Assembly: GCA_022376925.1 (NCBI GenBank) | Contig: JAIOJX010000004.1 | Coordinates: 6,820,001 to 6,884,000, forward strand | Length of the DNA stretch: 64,000 bases | Reading direction: 5' to 3' | DNA from: Tragulus kanchil | Taxonomy: Eukaryota; Chordata; Mammalia; Artiodactyla; Tragulidae | Part shown: positions 12,121-22,644 of the stretch, in pieces | Numbering within the stretch: position 1 is the first letter of the stretch | Layout of the letters: every line of letters begins with the position of its first letter | Made by a program: the position numbers and the translations under genes | Notes under the pieces: model-generated | Told to the model about the DNA's origin: nothing | Databases searched by the model: none | Seen by the model: the letters and a program-made list of their open reading frames with translations, nothing else

Positions 12121-12378
12121 TGAAATGCTTATACTTATGTGCCCTCCAGAGTTGGAGATCTAGTTAGGTCTAGAGAAGAAGGTCACTGCGACCAAGGAGG
12201 ATGGAGCCGACTGCAGCCAGTGAAAGTTTTCATTGAAGAGGAATGCCCGGTGTCAGTTTGGCTAGACTGGGAAGAGAAAGGCAAGCATGGATGATCCAAG
12301 GGCTCTTATTTTCTGTCTTTGATGGTACCTTCCTTGCCTTGAGGTAGATGCTTCAAAACTTGTTAGGCAAGTTTTGAA

Positions 12379-12715
12379 AACTAGCTGTGTCTCTAAGTCA
12401 TTAAGACAACTTGATCTCCCCTGGGTTCCACTGGCAGGACTCTTCCCAGAAGCTTGGACCGAGGCTGAGGCTTACAGTCCACAGAGGGCTGAGGGAGAGG
12501 GAGGGGTTAACTGGGGCATCACCAATGCAGTGAGTTCCAGTAGTGGCTTTTCAGTCAGGAGTAGAAACTGATGAAAATAAGAACAGGACACGTGGTATCC
12601 AACTCTGAGACTGTTCTGATTTCTCCACAGTTGAAGTAATTCTCACCCACTTTCCCTGTGTATTGCAAGCACTTGAATTTATCAGATGTCCATGTGTTTT
12701 GACTGTGATAGAGGT
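12379..12715. other. unannotated sequence
   Basis: GC content is higher than its surroundings (12420-12520). A 65-codon frame at 12374-12571 has no recognisable family. Nothing else seen. Confidence 0.3.
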
Positions 12716-12960
12716 GCTTCAGGAAAGGGAAACAGCACACCTGGGGTCATTCTTGAGATCAACAGCCAGGTGAAGTCCTTGGTTTCCTGCGGGAAAGAAT
12801 CCAAGAATGAGCCAAATAGAGTGAAAGCAAATTTGTATAGAGAGACACACACTCTATAAGCAGAATGCTCTCCATCTCAGAGAGTAAGCACAGATTTGGG
12901 GCATGGGGTCATTGGATATAATGGACTGAAGAATTTGATATGCTAACAAGTGGGAGAAAT
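12716..12960. mobile_element. possible LTR fragment
   Basis: gaaagaatccaagaatgagc followed by 'gtgaaagcaaatttgtatag' resembles the kind of motif found in some mammalian ERV LTRs. Ends and family cannot be set from sight, and it may be unrelated. Confidence 0.3.
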
Positions 12961-13178
12961 ATTCCTGATTTTTTTGAGTTCAAATGTATTTATTGAAGTT
13001 TGACAGATGAAACAAAATGCCAGGTGGTGGACATTTTATCTATAGTACCGAAAGACAAAAATTTAAGTAAAGTGAGAATTACTCTTTCATTTTTATGTTT
13101 TAAAAAATATTTTAATTGGAGGATAATTGCTTTACAATGTGTTGCTTTCTGCAGTAAAACAATGTAAATCAGCCATAG

Positions 13179-13179
<1 letters not shown>

Positions 13180-13217
<38 letters not shown>
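13180..13217. repeat. (TA)n microsatellite
   Basis: About 19 uninterrupted TA units directly left of the BovB fragment. Confidence 0.97.
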
Positions 13218-13218
<1 letters not shown>

Positions 13219-13220
<2 letters not shown>

Positions 13221-13432
13221 CAGGTGTGCAGATGACACCTCTCTTAAGGCAGAAAGCCAGGAGGAACTAAAGAGCCTCTTGATAAAGGTAAAAGAGGAGA
13301 TCTCATGAAAAGGCTGGACTAAAGTCAACATTCAACAAACAAAGGTCATGGCATCTGGTCTCATCACTTCATGGCAAATATATCATCAAACAATGAAAAC
13401 AGTGAAAGATTTTATTTTCTTGGCTCCAAAAT
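13219..13432 (+). mobile_element. BovB LINE fragment, sense, reverse-transcriptase region
   Basis: A sense BovB piece covering the sequence just after the RT catalytic motif. gtgcagatgacacctctctt encodes the ADD of the [F/Y]ADD box. It runs through gaactaaagagcctcttgat and catcacttcatggcaaatat to the 'ttcttggctccaaaatc' end. It is only about 210 bp and contains an in-frame stop. It lies inside L1 3' UTR sequence. Confidence 0.8.
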
Positions 13433-13575
13433 CACTCCCCTCCCTCTTGGGCCTCCCCCATCACCCCTGCTTCTATCCCTCCCCCCCCCCTTCTCTATAT
13501 ATGTATATATCACAGAGTCCCAGGTTGGGTTCCCTGTGTTATACAGCAGCTTCCCTCTATAATGCTACGGGGTAA

Positions 13576-14393
13576 ATTTTTGAAGCAGGATTACCAGATA
13601 TTGGCCAGACTGTTTTCACAAATCCTTCCCCCACCATGAGGATCACATCTTTATTAGAAAATAGGCCTCTTTAAGAAAACTTCCCCAGAGTCTTCCAGTT
13701 TGATAGTCAGTTTAAAACACCTCTCTAGCTCCTGATGAGTGGTCAGCGAGTGGGTTTGGTTGAGAGTAAGTCACTGAGGTGGCCACTGCCTCTTGTGGGT
13801 GAGAGTCTATAGTTTAGTAGAACCAAGAAGAAGGTGTCTACATTTTTATTCTTGTTTATGGTACCGTTTGACTGGTAGAATGTGTACCTATATCTTTAGA
13901 TAAGAATGCTATTTTTTGTGAGTGTGCTGTGCTAATAAGAACAAAAAAGATAAATTCCTTTAAGAACCTAGATGTACGTTTGGGGAAGATAATGGTGGAA
14001 TGGTCCCTGAGCCCTGGAAAGATGTGTTGAACTGAATTCATTGGTCCCTGAACCCTGGAAAGATTTGTTGAACTCAATTCTCATCAATGACCAAATCAAA
14101 GATATGTGAAGAGTTACTCCACATTAATAACTACTAAGTTAAGCAGGGGAACATTGAACTGATAGGTCACCCCTTAGTCAAGTGGCTTCCTTTTATTTCA
14201 TTAAGGAAAAGAGGACATAGCATAGCAAGACTGAAAGGTCATTTATAAAGATCAAATGCAAAGTAAGGGAAGATTTCTTTGCAATTGAACTTGCAAGTAT
14301 GTTAGAACAAATACATAATTTAGCTTGCGGCTTCACAAATGAAGATGAGAGCAAAGGTCATGCTCTTTTCTGTCCTTATGATGTGCCAGAACC
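13576..14393. other. unannotated sequence (D3 left arm)
   Basis: No element recognised. It contains a short internal repeat: ccctggaaagatgtgttgaa near 14012 is echoed by 'ccctggaaagatttgttgaa' near 14053. The right-arm equivalent is 14725-15543. Confidence 0.4.
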
Positions 14394-14396
14394 CTT

Positions 14397-14581
14397 GGCA
14401 GAAAGCCAGGAGGAACTAAAGAGCCTCTTGATAAAGGTAAAAGAGGAGATCTCATGAAAAGGCTGGACTAAAGTCAACATTCAACAAACAAAGGTCATGG
14501 CATCTGGTCTCATCACTTCATGGCAAATATATCATCAAACAATGAAAACAGTGAAAGATTTTATTTTCTTGGCTCCAAAAT
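14397..14581 (+). mobile_element. BovB fragment (D3 right arm)
   Basis: The D3 copy of the BovB fragment, starting about 29 bp further in than 13219. A duplicate, followed by the L1 3' UTR piece 14582-14724. Confidence 0.8.
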
Positions 14582-15543
14582 CACTCCCCTCCCTCTTGGG
14601 CCTCCCCCATCACCCCTGCTTCTATCCCTCCCCCCCCCCTTCTCTATATATGTATATATCACAGAGTCCCAGGTTGGGTTCCCTGTGTTATACAGCAGCT
14701 TCCCTCTATAATGCTACGGGTAAATTTTTGAAGCAGGATTACCAGATATTGGCCAGACTGTTTTCACAAACCCTTTCCCCCCACCATGAGGATCACATCT
14801 TTATTAGAAAATAGGCCTCTTTAAGAAAACTTCCCCAGAGTCTTCCAGTTTGATAGTCAGTTTAAAACACCTCTCTAGCTCCTGATGAGTGGTCAGCGAG
14901 TGGGTTTGGTTGAGAGTAAGTCACTGAGGTGGCCACTGCCTCTTGTGGGTGAGAGTCTATAGTTTAGTAGAACCAAGAAGAAGGTGTCTACATTTTTATT
15001 CTTGTTTATGGTACCGTTTGACTGGTAGAATGTGTACCTATATCTTTAGATAAGAATGCTATTTTTTGTGAGTGTGCTGTGCTAATAAGAACAAAAAAGA
15101 TAAATTCCTTTAAGAACCTAGATGTACGTTTGGGGAAGATAATGGTGGAATGGTCCCTGAGCCCTGGAAAGATGTGTTGAACTGAATTCATTGGTCCCTG
15201 AACCCTGGAAAGATTTGTTGAACTCAATTCTCATCAATGACCAAATCAAAGATATGTGAAGAGTTACTCCACATTAATAACTACTAAGTTAAGCAGGGGA
15301 ACATTGAACTGATAGGTCACCCCTTAGTCAAGTGGCTTCCTTTTATTTCATTAAGGAAAAGAGGACATAGCATAGCAAGACTGAAAGGTCATTTATAAAG
15401 ATCAAATGCAAAGTAAGGGAAGATTTCTTTGCAATTGAACTTGCAAGTATGTTAGAACAAATACATAATTTAGCTTGCGGCTTCACAAATGAAGATGAGA
15501 GCAAAGGTCATGCTCTTTTCTGTCCTTATGATGTGCCAGAACC

Positions 15544-16084
15544 AAGCAGTTTGCATCTCAGAACTTGTGCCTGGGAATTAAAAAGAAAGTTAGAGATAGT
15601 ACTCTATATTAAAGGATTCAGACACTGAAGTTAAAATTATCCAGGTTCTGTATAGCCTGGGGAATCAACTTAAGGATTAAACTGAGATTCAATGAAGTTG
15701 AAAGACTGGAGTCAAATTTTCTTTGACTCTTTGCTCTTTCAAGTTTGCTTCAGATAGCAGTTTCTATCATGCTTTAAAAATCCACATGGGGATCTGATTA
15801 CAGTACCTTAAAATAACATATATACTTTTTCATCAGAACTCTTATAGAAAGCCCCAATGTAGGTAACTTGTTATTTACTTTCTGTGTGTACACTAAGAAG
15901 TACAACATACAGACAGGCTATGTTCAGTGACTTCTAATGGGAGAGGATCCAAATTTCACCTACAGAGCAAATCAGCCTGGAAAGGGCATGGCTTAAAAAG
16001 TGAATTTTATTAAGAGATAACAAAACATGAAGTTATTGATCTCATTTTGGAATTACTGTCTCCTAGGCAGGGTGCAAGAGTTAC
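15544..16084. other. unannotated sequence
   Basis: Nothing recognised. Confidence 0.35.
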
Positions 16085-16480
16085 CAAATTGCTTTACACT
16101 TAAGTTTCTGCTGTACAGTGAAGTAAATCAACTGTATGTATAAATCTCCATTTTGGACTCCTTCTCACTTACCCACACCATCCCGCCCCTTTGTGTGCAT
16201 GTGTGCTAAGTTGTTTCAGTCCTGTCCAGCTCTTTGCAACCCTATGGACTGTATCCCACCAGGCTCCTCTGTCCATGGGATTCTCCAGGAAGAAAATACT
16301 GGAGTGGATTTCTGGGCCCTCCTCCAGGGAATCTTCCTGACTCAGGGATTGAATCCTCATCTCCTGTGTCACAGGCAAATTCTTTTGAGCCACCTGGAAG
16401 CCCTCTCATCCTTTAAGGTCATCATGAGTATGGAGCTGAGGTTCCTGTGCTGTACAGTAGCTTCCCATTCGCTCTATTTG
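16085..16480 (-). mobile_element. L1 3' UTR, antisense, with nested Bov-tA
   Basis: ttctgctgtacagtgaagta and 'tgctgtacagtagcttccca' are two parts of an L1 3' UTR in antisense, separated by the Bov-tA at 16193-16402. The outer right part is copied by D4 (17503-17580). Confidence 0.6.
16193..16402 (-). mobile_element. Bov-tA SINE, antisense
   Basis: gctaagttgtttcagtcctg (tail side), gtccatgggattctccagga, gaatcttcctgactcaggga and 'gccacctggaagccct' (head). Near full length. The D4 breakpoint at about 16209 cuts through its tail. Confidence 0.88.
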
Positions 16481-17045
16481 AAACATCATCGAAATTTAAG
16501 TCTGCTTTCAGTTGGGTGAAATCTTCCCATTCTAAATGGTGGAGACAGGAAAGAAAGAAACAACATAGAAGTAAGAATCTCAGGGTTTGGATTCCATATT
16601 TTCTGTTTCCTTGATTTTGCCCATGAGAAAATACTTTAGTTTATTCTGTCGAGTCTTGGTGTCTGTCTTTTTTTTTTTTTTATCCTGTTATCTTCACTCA
16701 AATATCCCATGTGTCAAACGAACATACCTTGTAGTTCAGCCCTTCTCTAGTGTCCCAAAATCCTTTGTCACCCATCACTTTGGTACTCAAAGTGTGTTTT
16801 TAGAACCATTACCACTGACCTGAGGTGTTTATTACCATTCTTATTTCTGGGGACCACATCTTTCCTCTCGAAAATAATTTCATGAGGAAGGAAAGGGTAT
16901 GTATAGCAGTCATAGAGTTTGTATTCTTAATGAACTACCCTGGCCACATTCCAGGCAATAGAGATAGAACCATAGGAATCAATGTATTTCTTTAAAAAAT
17001 TGCCTGATGATACCACAGTGCAACTCAGATTAAAACCCATTACCT
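16481..17045. other. unannotated sequence (D4 left arm)
   Basis: No element recognised. A T-rich tract lies at 16669-16682. The right-arm equivalent is 17581-18141. Confidence 0.35.
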
Positions 17046-17297
17046 GGGCTTCCCTGGTGGTCCAGTGGGTAAGGACACCACCTTGCAGTGCAAGGGGCGC
17101 TGGTTCGATCCCTGGCCTGGGAGGATCCCAGGTGCTACAGAGCAGCTGGACCAATGTGTCCAACCACTGAGCCAGAGCTCTGGAGCTCATGTGCCCAGAG
17201 CTAGTGCTCTGCAGCGAGCGGCCACTGCGATGGGAGGCCCCCACAGGCCAAAGAACAAAGATGGATGAAAATAAATAAATGAATGACCAATAGAAGT
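17046..17297 (+). mobile_element. long CHR-type SINE, sense (D4 left arm)
   Basis: tRNA-Glu-like head gggcttccctggtggtccag, B box ctggttcgatccctggc, then a long 3' body with ggagctcatgtgcccagagc and ccaaagaacaaagatggatg. It lacks the C-rich tail of the youngest copies. Confidence 0.85.
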
Positions 17298-17310
17298 GAT
17301 CAAAACCCAG

Positions 17311-17502
17311 TTGTTTCAGTCCTGTCCAGCTCTTTGCAACCCTATGGACTGTATCCCACCAGGCTCCTCTGTCCATGGGATTCTCCAGGAAGAAAATACT
17401 GGAGTGGATTTCTGGGCCCTCCTCCAGGGAATCTTCCTGACTCAGGGATTGAATCCTCATCTCCTGTGTCACAGGCAAATTCTTTTGAGCCACCTGGAAG
17501 CC
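17311..17502 (-). mobile_element. Bov-tA, antisense, truncated (D4 right arm)
   Basis: The D4 copy of 16211-16402. It lacks the tail end because the duplication starts inside the SINE. Confidence 0.88.
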
Positions 17503-18141
17503 CTCTCATCCTTTAAGGTCATCATGAGTATGGAGCTGAGGTTCCTGTGCTGTACAGTAGCTTCCCATTCGCTCTATTTGAAACATCATCGAAATTTAAG
17601 TCTGCTTTCAGTTGGGTGAAATCTTCCCATTCTAAATGGTGGAGACAGGAAAGAAAGAAACAACATAGAAGTAAGAATCTCAGGGTTTGGATTCCATATT
17701 TTCTGTTTCCTTGATTTTGCCCATGAGAAAATACTTTAGTTTATTCTGTCGAGTCTTGGTGTCTGTCTTTTGTTTTTATCCTGTTATCTTCACTCAAATA
17801 TCCCATGTGTCAAACGAACATACCTTGTAGTTCAGCCCTTCTCTAGTGTCCCAAAATCCTTTGTCACCCATCACTTTGGTACTCAAAGTGTGTTTTTAGA
17901 ACCATTACCACTGACCTGAGGTGTTTATTACCATTCTTATTTCTGGGGACCACATCTTTCCTCTCGAAAATAATTTCATGAGGAAGGAAAGGGTATGTAT
18001 AGCAGTCATAGAGTTTGTATTCTTAATGAACTACCCTGGCCACATTCCAGGCAATAGAGATAGAACCATAGGAATCAATGTATTTCTTTAAAAAATTGCC
18101 TGATGATACCACAGTGCAACTCAGATTAAAACCCATTACCT

Positions 18142-18400
18142 GGGCTTCCCTGGTGGTCCAGTGGGTAAGGACACCACCTTGCAGTGCAAGGGGCGCTGGT
18201 TCGATCCCTGGCCTGGGAGGATCCCAGGTGCTACAGAGCAGCTGGACCAATGTGTCCAACCACTGAGCCAGAGCTCTGGAGCTCATGTGCCCAGAGCTAG
18301 TGCTCTGCAGCGGGTGAGGCCACTGTGATGGGAAGCCCACACAGGCCAAAGAACAAAGATGGATGAAAATAAATAAATGAATGACCAATAGAAGTGATCA
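18142..18400 (+). mobile_element. long CHR-type SINE, sense (D4 right arm)
   Basis: The D4 copy of 17046-17297. Its 3' part differs by several substitutions and small indels although neighbouring unique DNA is unchanged. Confidence 0.85.
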
Positions 18401-18411
18401 AAAAAACCCAG

Positions 18412-19154
18412 AAACCCCATTATCCAGAAATTAGCAAAATATTAGGTTCTCAATGTATGTTAAATGACAGTCTCCTGGGGATCTCCAGAATGTCACGAAT
18501 GTATGAAGTTATAGTTTGAAGCATAACTTCACACTCTCTAAACCCCCTTGTGCTTGACTAAAGAGTGAGAATGACATCGTTTTCTGTGATTGAAGTATAC
18601 AGTGTAACCGCTAAAAGGAGGATGGAGAGAGTGTGGAAGAGCTAGAGACTTGAATGTAGGAAAAGGAAGAGTGGCTTTGAGGGTAAATGTCACCTCTCTG
18701 TCAATGTGATCAGCACAGCAGAGATCTGTGTGGAGGGCATGCAGAGAGCAGAGATTCTAGAGCTCCTAGGGGTTTCAGCTCCTATTAGGAATGATGAGAC
18801 TCCTTGATTCAGGGTTGTGGCATTGTCTTGAGCAACTTATTAATGCAAAAGAACTATTTGACTAAGAGACTTGACATTTTTACCCTCAGGAACTTGAGTT
18901 ACCAGTTTGTTTTCCAAAAAATTGTGTCAGGTTGCTCAACCACTTAAGGACATGTGTTTTCTTGGCAATGAAATTCACATTTTGCATGAGATGAATCCCA
19001 AATAAATTATATGTCATAGTATGCAATCTTACTTCTAACTTGCTGAGTCCTTACATTAAAATCTACATGATAGTTTTTTTAGAGAAATACTCCTAATATC
19101 CCTTTATTGCTCAAATTATAAACCCTGTAACAATAAAATGTCTCTTTTATAGAA
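18412..19154. other. unannotated sequence
   Basis: Nothing recognised. Its final bases may belong to the LTR that follows. Confidence 0.35.
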
Positions 19155-20375
19155 TTGAAACTCTGAGAACATACAAAAAGAACATAGGTGAGCCTAATGT
19201 AATCACATGAGTTTTTTAAAATTTGTGTATTAATTGGAGGCTAATTGCTTTACAATGTTATATTGATTTCTGCCATATATAGCATGGAGCAGCCATAGGT
19301 ATACAAAAGTCCCCTTCATCATAAAGGTCCCTCCTGCCACCTCCTCCCCACCTCTAAGTTGTCATAGAGTGCTAGATTGAGCTCCCTGCATCACAGGGCA
19401 AATTCCCAATGGCTGGCTGTTTTACATATGGTAGTATATGTTTCAATGCCACTCTCTCAGTTCATCCCACCCTCTACTTCCCCTGCTGTGGTCATAAATC
19501 TGTTCTTTATGTCTACATTTCTATTGCTGCCCTACAAATAGGTTCATCAGTACTATTTTTCTAGATTCTATATATGTGCATTAATATAGGATATTTGTTT
19601 TTGTCTTTCTGACTTCACTCTGTATCAGAGGCTCTGGAATCATCCTCCTCATTAGAACTGATTCAAATTTATTCCTTTTTATGGCTGAGTCCATTGTTCA
19701 TATGTTCCACAGCTTCCTTAGCCATTCATCTGTCAGTGGACATCTAGGTTGCTTCCATGGCCCCACTATTGGAAATAGTTGCTACAATTCATACTGGGGC
19801 ACATGCATCTTTTAAAATTGTGGCTTTCTCAGGAAATATGCCCAGTAGTAGGATTACTGGGTCCTATGGTAGCTTTATTCCTAGTTTTTAAAGGAATTTC
19901 CATATTCTTCTTCATAATGACTGCATCAGTTTACATTCCCACCAGCTGTGCAAAAAGGTTCTCTTTTCTCCACACCTTCTCCAGCATTTGTTATTTGTAG
20001 ATTTTTTGATAATGGCTATTCTGACCAGCATAATCACATGAGTTTTTAAAAGTGTAAAACCTTTCCTGGCTGTGCTTAGAAGGCAAAAAGACTATGGAAG
20101 AAAGAACCAAAGAGATAGCAGCATGAACAGGACTCAACCAAACGTGACCTGCTTTAAATGAAGACAGAGGGAGGGGACACAAGCCAAAGGATGTGGGCAG
20201 CCACTAGAGGCTGCAAAAGCATGAAGCCATTCTCCCCTAGAGCCTTCAGGAAGGAAAACAGTCTCGTGAGACCTATGTCAGACTTTTGACCTCCAGGATT
20301 GTATGATAATAACTGTGAGTTGTTTTTAAACTGCTAATGCTGTGGTAATTTGTAATAGCAGCAATGCAACGGATA
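19155..20375 (+). mobile_element. MaLR-type LTR remnant split by an L1 insertion
   Basis: ggtgagcctaatgtaatcac at 19188 continues, after the L1, into a segment resembling the 3' half of an MLT1-type LTR: ctttaaatgaagacagaggg, acacaagccaaaggatgtgg, gacctccaggattgtatgat, and a 'taatagcagcaatgcaacgg' end. The outer 5' end is not clear. Confidence 0.6.
19221..20030 (-). mobile_element. 5'-truncated L1 with target-site duplication
   Basis: An antisense L1: 3' UTR first (attggaggctaattgcttta), then the C-terminal part of ORF2, ending 'ttctgaccagca'. It is flanked by a target-site duplication, taatcacatgagttttttaa at 19200-19219 and taatcacatgagtttttaaa at 20031-20050. Several frame breaks make it inactive. 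The surrounding sequence is the MaLR LTR. Confidence 0.88.
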
Positions 20376-20870
20376 CATTGACTGTCTTGGACTATCGGTT
20401 GGGGTCTTGGGCCCACGTTCTTCTTTATGCAGGAGGCTGTACTCCACGAGCTTCGACACTCTGTGAGCTACTTTTCCTCATCGTATAAATAAAGGAGTTG
20501 GTTTTAATGAGTTATTTTCAAATGTTTTTTCTCATATAACTTATCTTCAAAAGATATGTTGTGTAGAAGATGGACCTCCTTTGAAGCAGGTAGGCCTGGA
20601 GTCTGGTGGGCAGGAGCAAGGCAGAATTCCATGAGGGCTCATTTAGGGCCATAGCTCCTGTTTAGGGAAGGCAATGGGCCCTTGAGATCACAGATCTGGG
20701 TTTCTTGAAAGACACGCATGGGAAAATTATTATTTTTAAGTTTTTATTGGAACAGAGGCACACCTGTTCCTTTCCATATTTTTATTTAATGGCTAATGCC
20801 TTTGGTTTTCTTAAAAAAGAAAAATCACTGTTTTTGCCAAGGTCATAAAGATACTATTCTTTTTTCTTTT
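20376..20870. other. unannotated sequence
   Basis: Nothing recognised with confidence. Confidence 0.35.
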
Positions 20871-21150
20871 CTTTCCTAATTTTTACAGAGTTTTGTTAGT
20901 CACAGACATATATGTGCCCAGATCAGTCATATGCATATCCATGGTCATCGCCCCCCTCCAGGTCCGACTCCCAGTGACCCCCCATCCCACCCCTCCAGGC
21001 CATCACACAGCACCCCTGCAGGATCTCCTATTCCTGCAGCACAATGACAATAGCTGTCTTTTTCACATATGATAGTATAGATTTCCATGTTACTCCCTCT
21101 ATGCCTCCCACCCACTGTTCATTCCCCACAATGTTCACTTTGTTCTCATG
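20871..21150 (-). mobile_element. L1 3' UTR of a second type, antisense, older copy
   Basis: gcccagatcagtcatatgca, the C-rich 20950-21000 block, and gcacaatgacaatagctgtc recur in the same order in the younger L1 at 21484-22222. That identifies this as an older copy of the same 3' UTR type. Confidence 0.7.
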
Positions 21151-21179
21151 TAGAAGCTTTGTAGAAATAGCCATCCTGT

Positions 21180-21278
21180 GTCACCTGGGATCTTAGTTCC
21201 CTGACTAGGGATCAAACCTGCACCCCCTGCAAAGAAAGTGTGGAGTCTTTAACACTGGCCTGCCAGGGAAATCCTTGG
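21180..21278 (-). mobile_element. CHR-2-type SINE, antisense
   Basis: ggatcttagttccctgacta, gggatcaaacctgcacccc and 'cctgccagggaaatcct' are the antisense of a short CHR-2 SINE. Confidence 0.78.
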
Positions 21279-21282
21279 AAAA

Positions 21283-21466
21283 TCATTTTTATTGATGTAT
21301 AGTTGATGTATATAATATGTTTCAGGTGTACAATATAGTGATTCACAGTTTTAAAGGTTATACTCCATTTATGGTTATTATAAGATATTGGTTATATTCC
21401 CTGTACTGTACAACCTATCCTTGTAAGGTTATTTCACACATGATAGTTTGTACCTCTTAATACTAC
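21283..21466 (-). mobile_element. old L1 3' UTR, antisense
   Basis: ttttattgatgtatagttga, 'tttcaggtgtacaatatagt' and 'cctgtactgtacaacctatc' are in the order of an old L1 3' UTR. It is ended on the right by the younger L1 insertion. Confidence 0.65.
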
Positions 21467-21483
21467 ATGGGACAACTTTTTAA

Positions 21484-22222
21484 ATTAATTAATTATTTTT
21501 TTTTTAACATGTATGTTCCCAGATCATTCATATGCATATCCCTGGACCCTCCCCCCACCCAGTTCCCCCCCTCCCATCCCTCCAGACCATCGCCCCAAGT
21601 GGTTGTAGGTACTCCTATTCCCCTAGCACAATGACAATAGCTATCTTTTCCAAACATGACAGTATAGGCTTCCATGTTACTCCCTCCATGCCTCCCTCCC
21701 ACTGTTCGGTCTCCACAATGTCTTTATGTCTATTCTCTGTTTTTTCATGAGTTCACTGCGTGTGTTATCATGACCATCTTACTAGATCCCATATATATGA
21801 GTTAGTATACTATACTTGTCTTTCTCTTTTTGACTTACTTCACTTTTTATGATAGGTTCTAGAGCCAGCCACCTCATTAGGACTGAGTCTTCTGCATTTC
21901 TTTTAACAGCTGAGTAGTATTCCATTGTATATATGTACCAGGGCTTCTGGATCCATTCATTTGTCGATGGACATCTAGGTTGCTTCCATGTTCTGGCTAT
22001 TGTATAGAGAGCTGCAATGAACACTGGGGTACAGGTGCCTCTTTCAGTTTTGATTTCATCAGGATATAGGCCTAAGAGTGGGATTGCTGGGTCATAGGGT
22101 GCTTCTATTTTTAGTTTTTTAAGGAATCTCCATATTGTCTTCCATAGAGGTTGTATCAATTTACATTCCCACCAGCAATGCAAGAGGGTTCCCTTTTCTC
22201 CACACCCTCTCCAGCACTTGTT
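21484..22222 (-). mobile_element. young 5'-truncated L1 with a distinctive 3' UTR
   Basis: In antisense it begins with an A tail (T run 21496-21506), then a C-rich 3' UTR (cagatcattcatatgcatat, gcacaatgacaatagctatc) that differs from the common artiodactyl L1 3' UTR seen at 13114 and 19221. The ORF2 C-terminus follows. It is flanked by a target-site duplication: tacatgggacaactttttaa at 21464-21483 and tacatgggacatttttaa at 22223-22240. Among the youngest LINEs in the window. Confidence 0.85.
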
Positions 22223-22234
22223 TACATGGGACAT
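21782..22234 (-). pseudogene. L1 ORF2p C-terminal fragment, 150 codons, open
   Basis: Encodes the C-terminal end of L1 ORF2p. The cysteine motif C-x3-C-x7-H-x4-C is intact (C7, C11, H19, C24), and the usual WYIYTMEYYSAVKRN block follows near residues 97-112. No stop or frameshift occurs in 150 codons. It has no reverse transcriptase or endonuclease domain because the insertion is 5'-truncated at the start of this frame; the first few codons run into the target-site duplication. Not a functional gene. Confidence 0.85.
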
Positions 22235-22240
22235 TTTTAA

Positions 22241-22644
22241 GGGAAGTATATTCGGTAATATTGATGATCAGAAAAAGCACTCTGAAATTTGTACTGTCAG
22301 CAAATTGAAACTAGTGCATTTCTGTTTTGAATGAGGTATTTATCTAGCTGAGAAGGCATATTCTGTATTTATTTAGCAAACTAGGATAAAATGAGAGAGG
22401 AAAGCTTATCTGAATCTTTATTAACATAGAAAGTAATTTCGCTAAATCACGTTTGTAAAAAGTTCAGTGACACAACTCTCAGTTGTATCAAATGAAGCCC
22501 AAATGGTTTATTTCACTATACTTTTAACACTCAAATGGATGTGTTTGGATTTAGGAGCTAGCTTCTGATTCACCTGCAGTATTTTTGTTTGTTTGTTAGC
22601 AACCTTATTTCTTTGGTAAGCCTTAGGATTCTAGTGCTTCTTTT
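22241..22644. other. unannotated sequence (D5 left arm)
   Basis: Nothing recognised. The right-arm equivalent is about 23442-23845. Confidence 0.35.

Larger units (their letters stand above)
9998..12378. repeat. direct duplication D2 (offset 1163-1214)
   Basis: Left arm about 9998-11214, right arm about 11212-12378, sharing gaa at the junction. Close to the junction the right arm differs. It has 'ggcgggcaag' where the left has 'ggcagagagcaag', and the left-arm block 10078-10142 (65 bp) is replaced by 17 unrelated bases at 11289-11305. From 10143/11306 onward the arms are nearly identical (one G-run difference at 10493/11657). Confidence 0.93.
13085..13575 (-). mobile_element. L1 3' UTR, antisense, interrupted by (TA)n and BovB
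   Basis: attggaggataattgcttta at 13114 starts the artiodactyl L1 3' UTR in antisense. After a (TA)n tract and a BovB piece it resumes at about 13433 with 'tccctcttgggcctccccca' and continues to gttatacagcagcttccctc. The right part recurs in D3 at 14582-14724. Confidence 0.7.
13244..15543. repeat. direct duplication D3 (unit 1149 bp)
   Basis: Left arm about 13244-14393, right arm about 14394-15543, head to tail. Differences are few: ctcttaaggc against acccttggc at the left edge, one G in a run near 13568/14718, and small C/T-run changes near 13621/14771. The right arm starts inside BovB, so it contains a BovB piece lacking the catalytic end. Confidence 0.95.
16209..18411. repeat. direct duplication D4 (offset 1100, falling to 1096)
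   Basis: Left arm 16209-17310, right arm 17309-18411, with ag shared at the junction. The arms match closely except for a T run (about 14 T near 16670, shortened and interrupted by G near 17770), the A run beside the junction, and a cluster of substitutions at 17213-17245 against 18309-18345 inside the CHR-type SINE. Confidence 0.94.

Noticed and set aside
17046..17120. tRNA-Glu gene
   Set aside because: The tRNA-like head has A- and B-box-like sequence but does not form a complete tRNA and continues into SINE body and tail.
16927..17493. 188-codon reverse open frame
   Set aside because: It crosses two different SINEs and the D4 junction. The frame exists only through the duplication.
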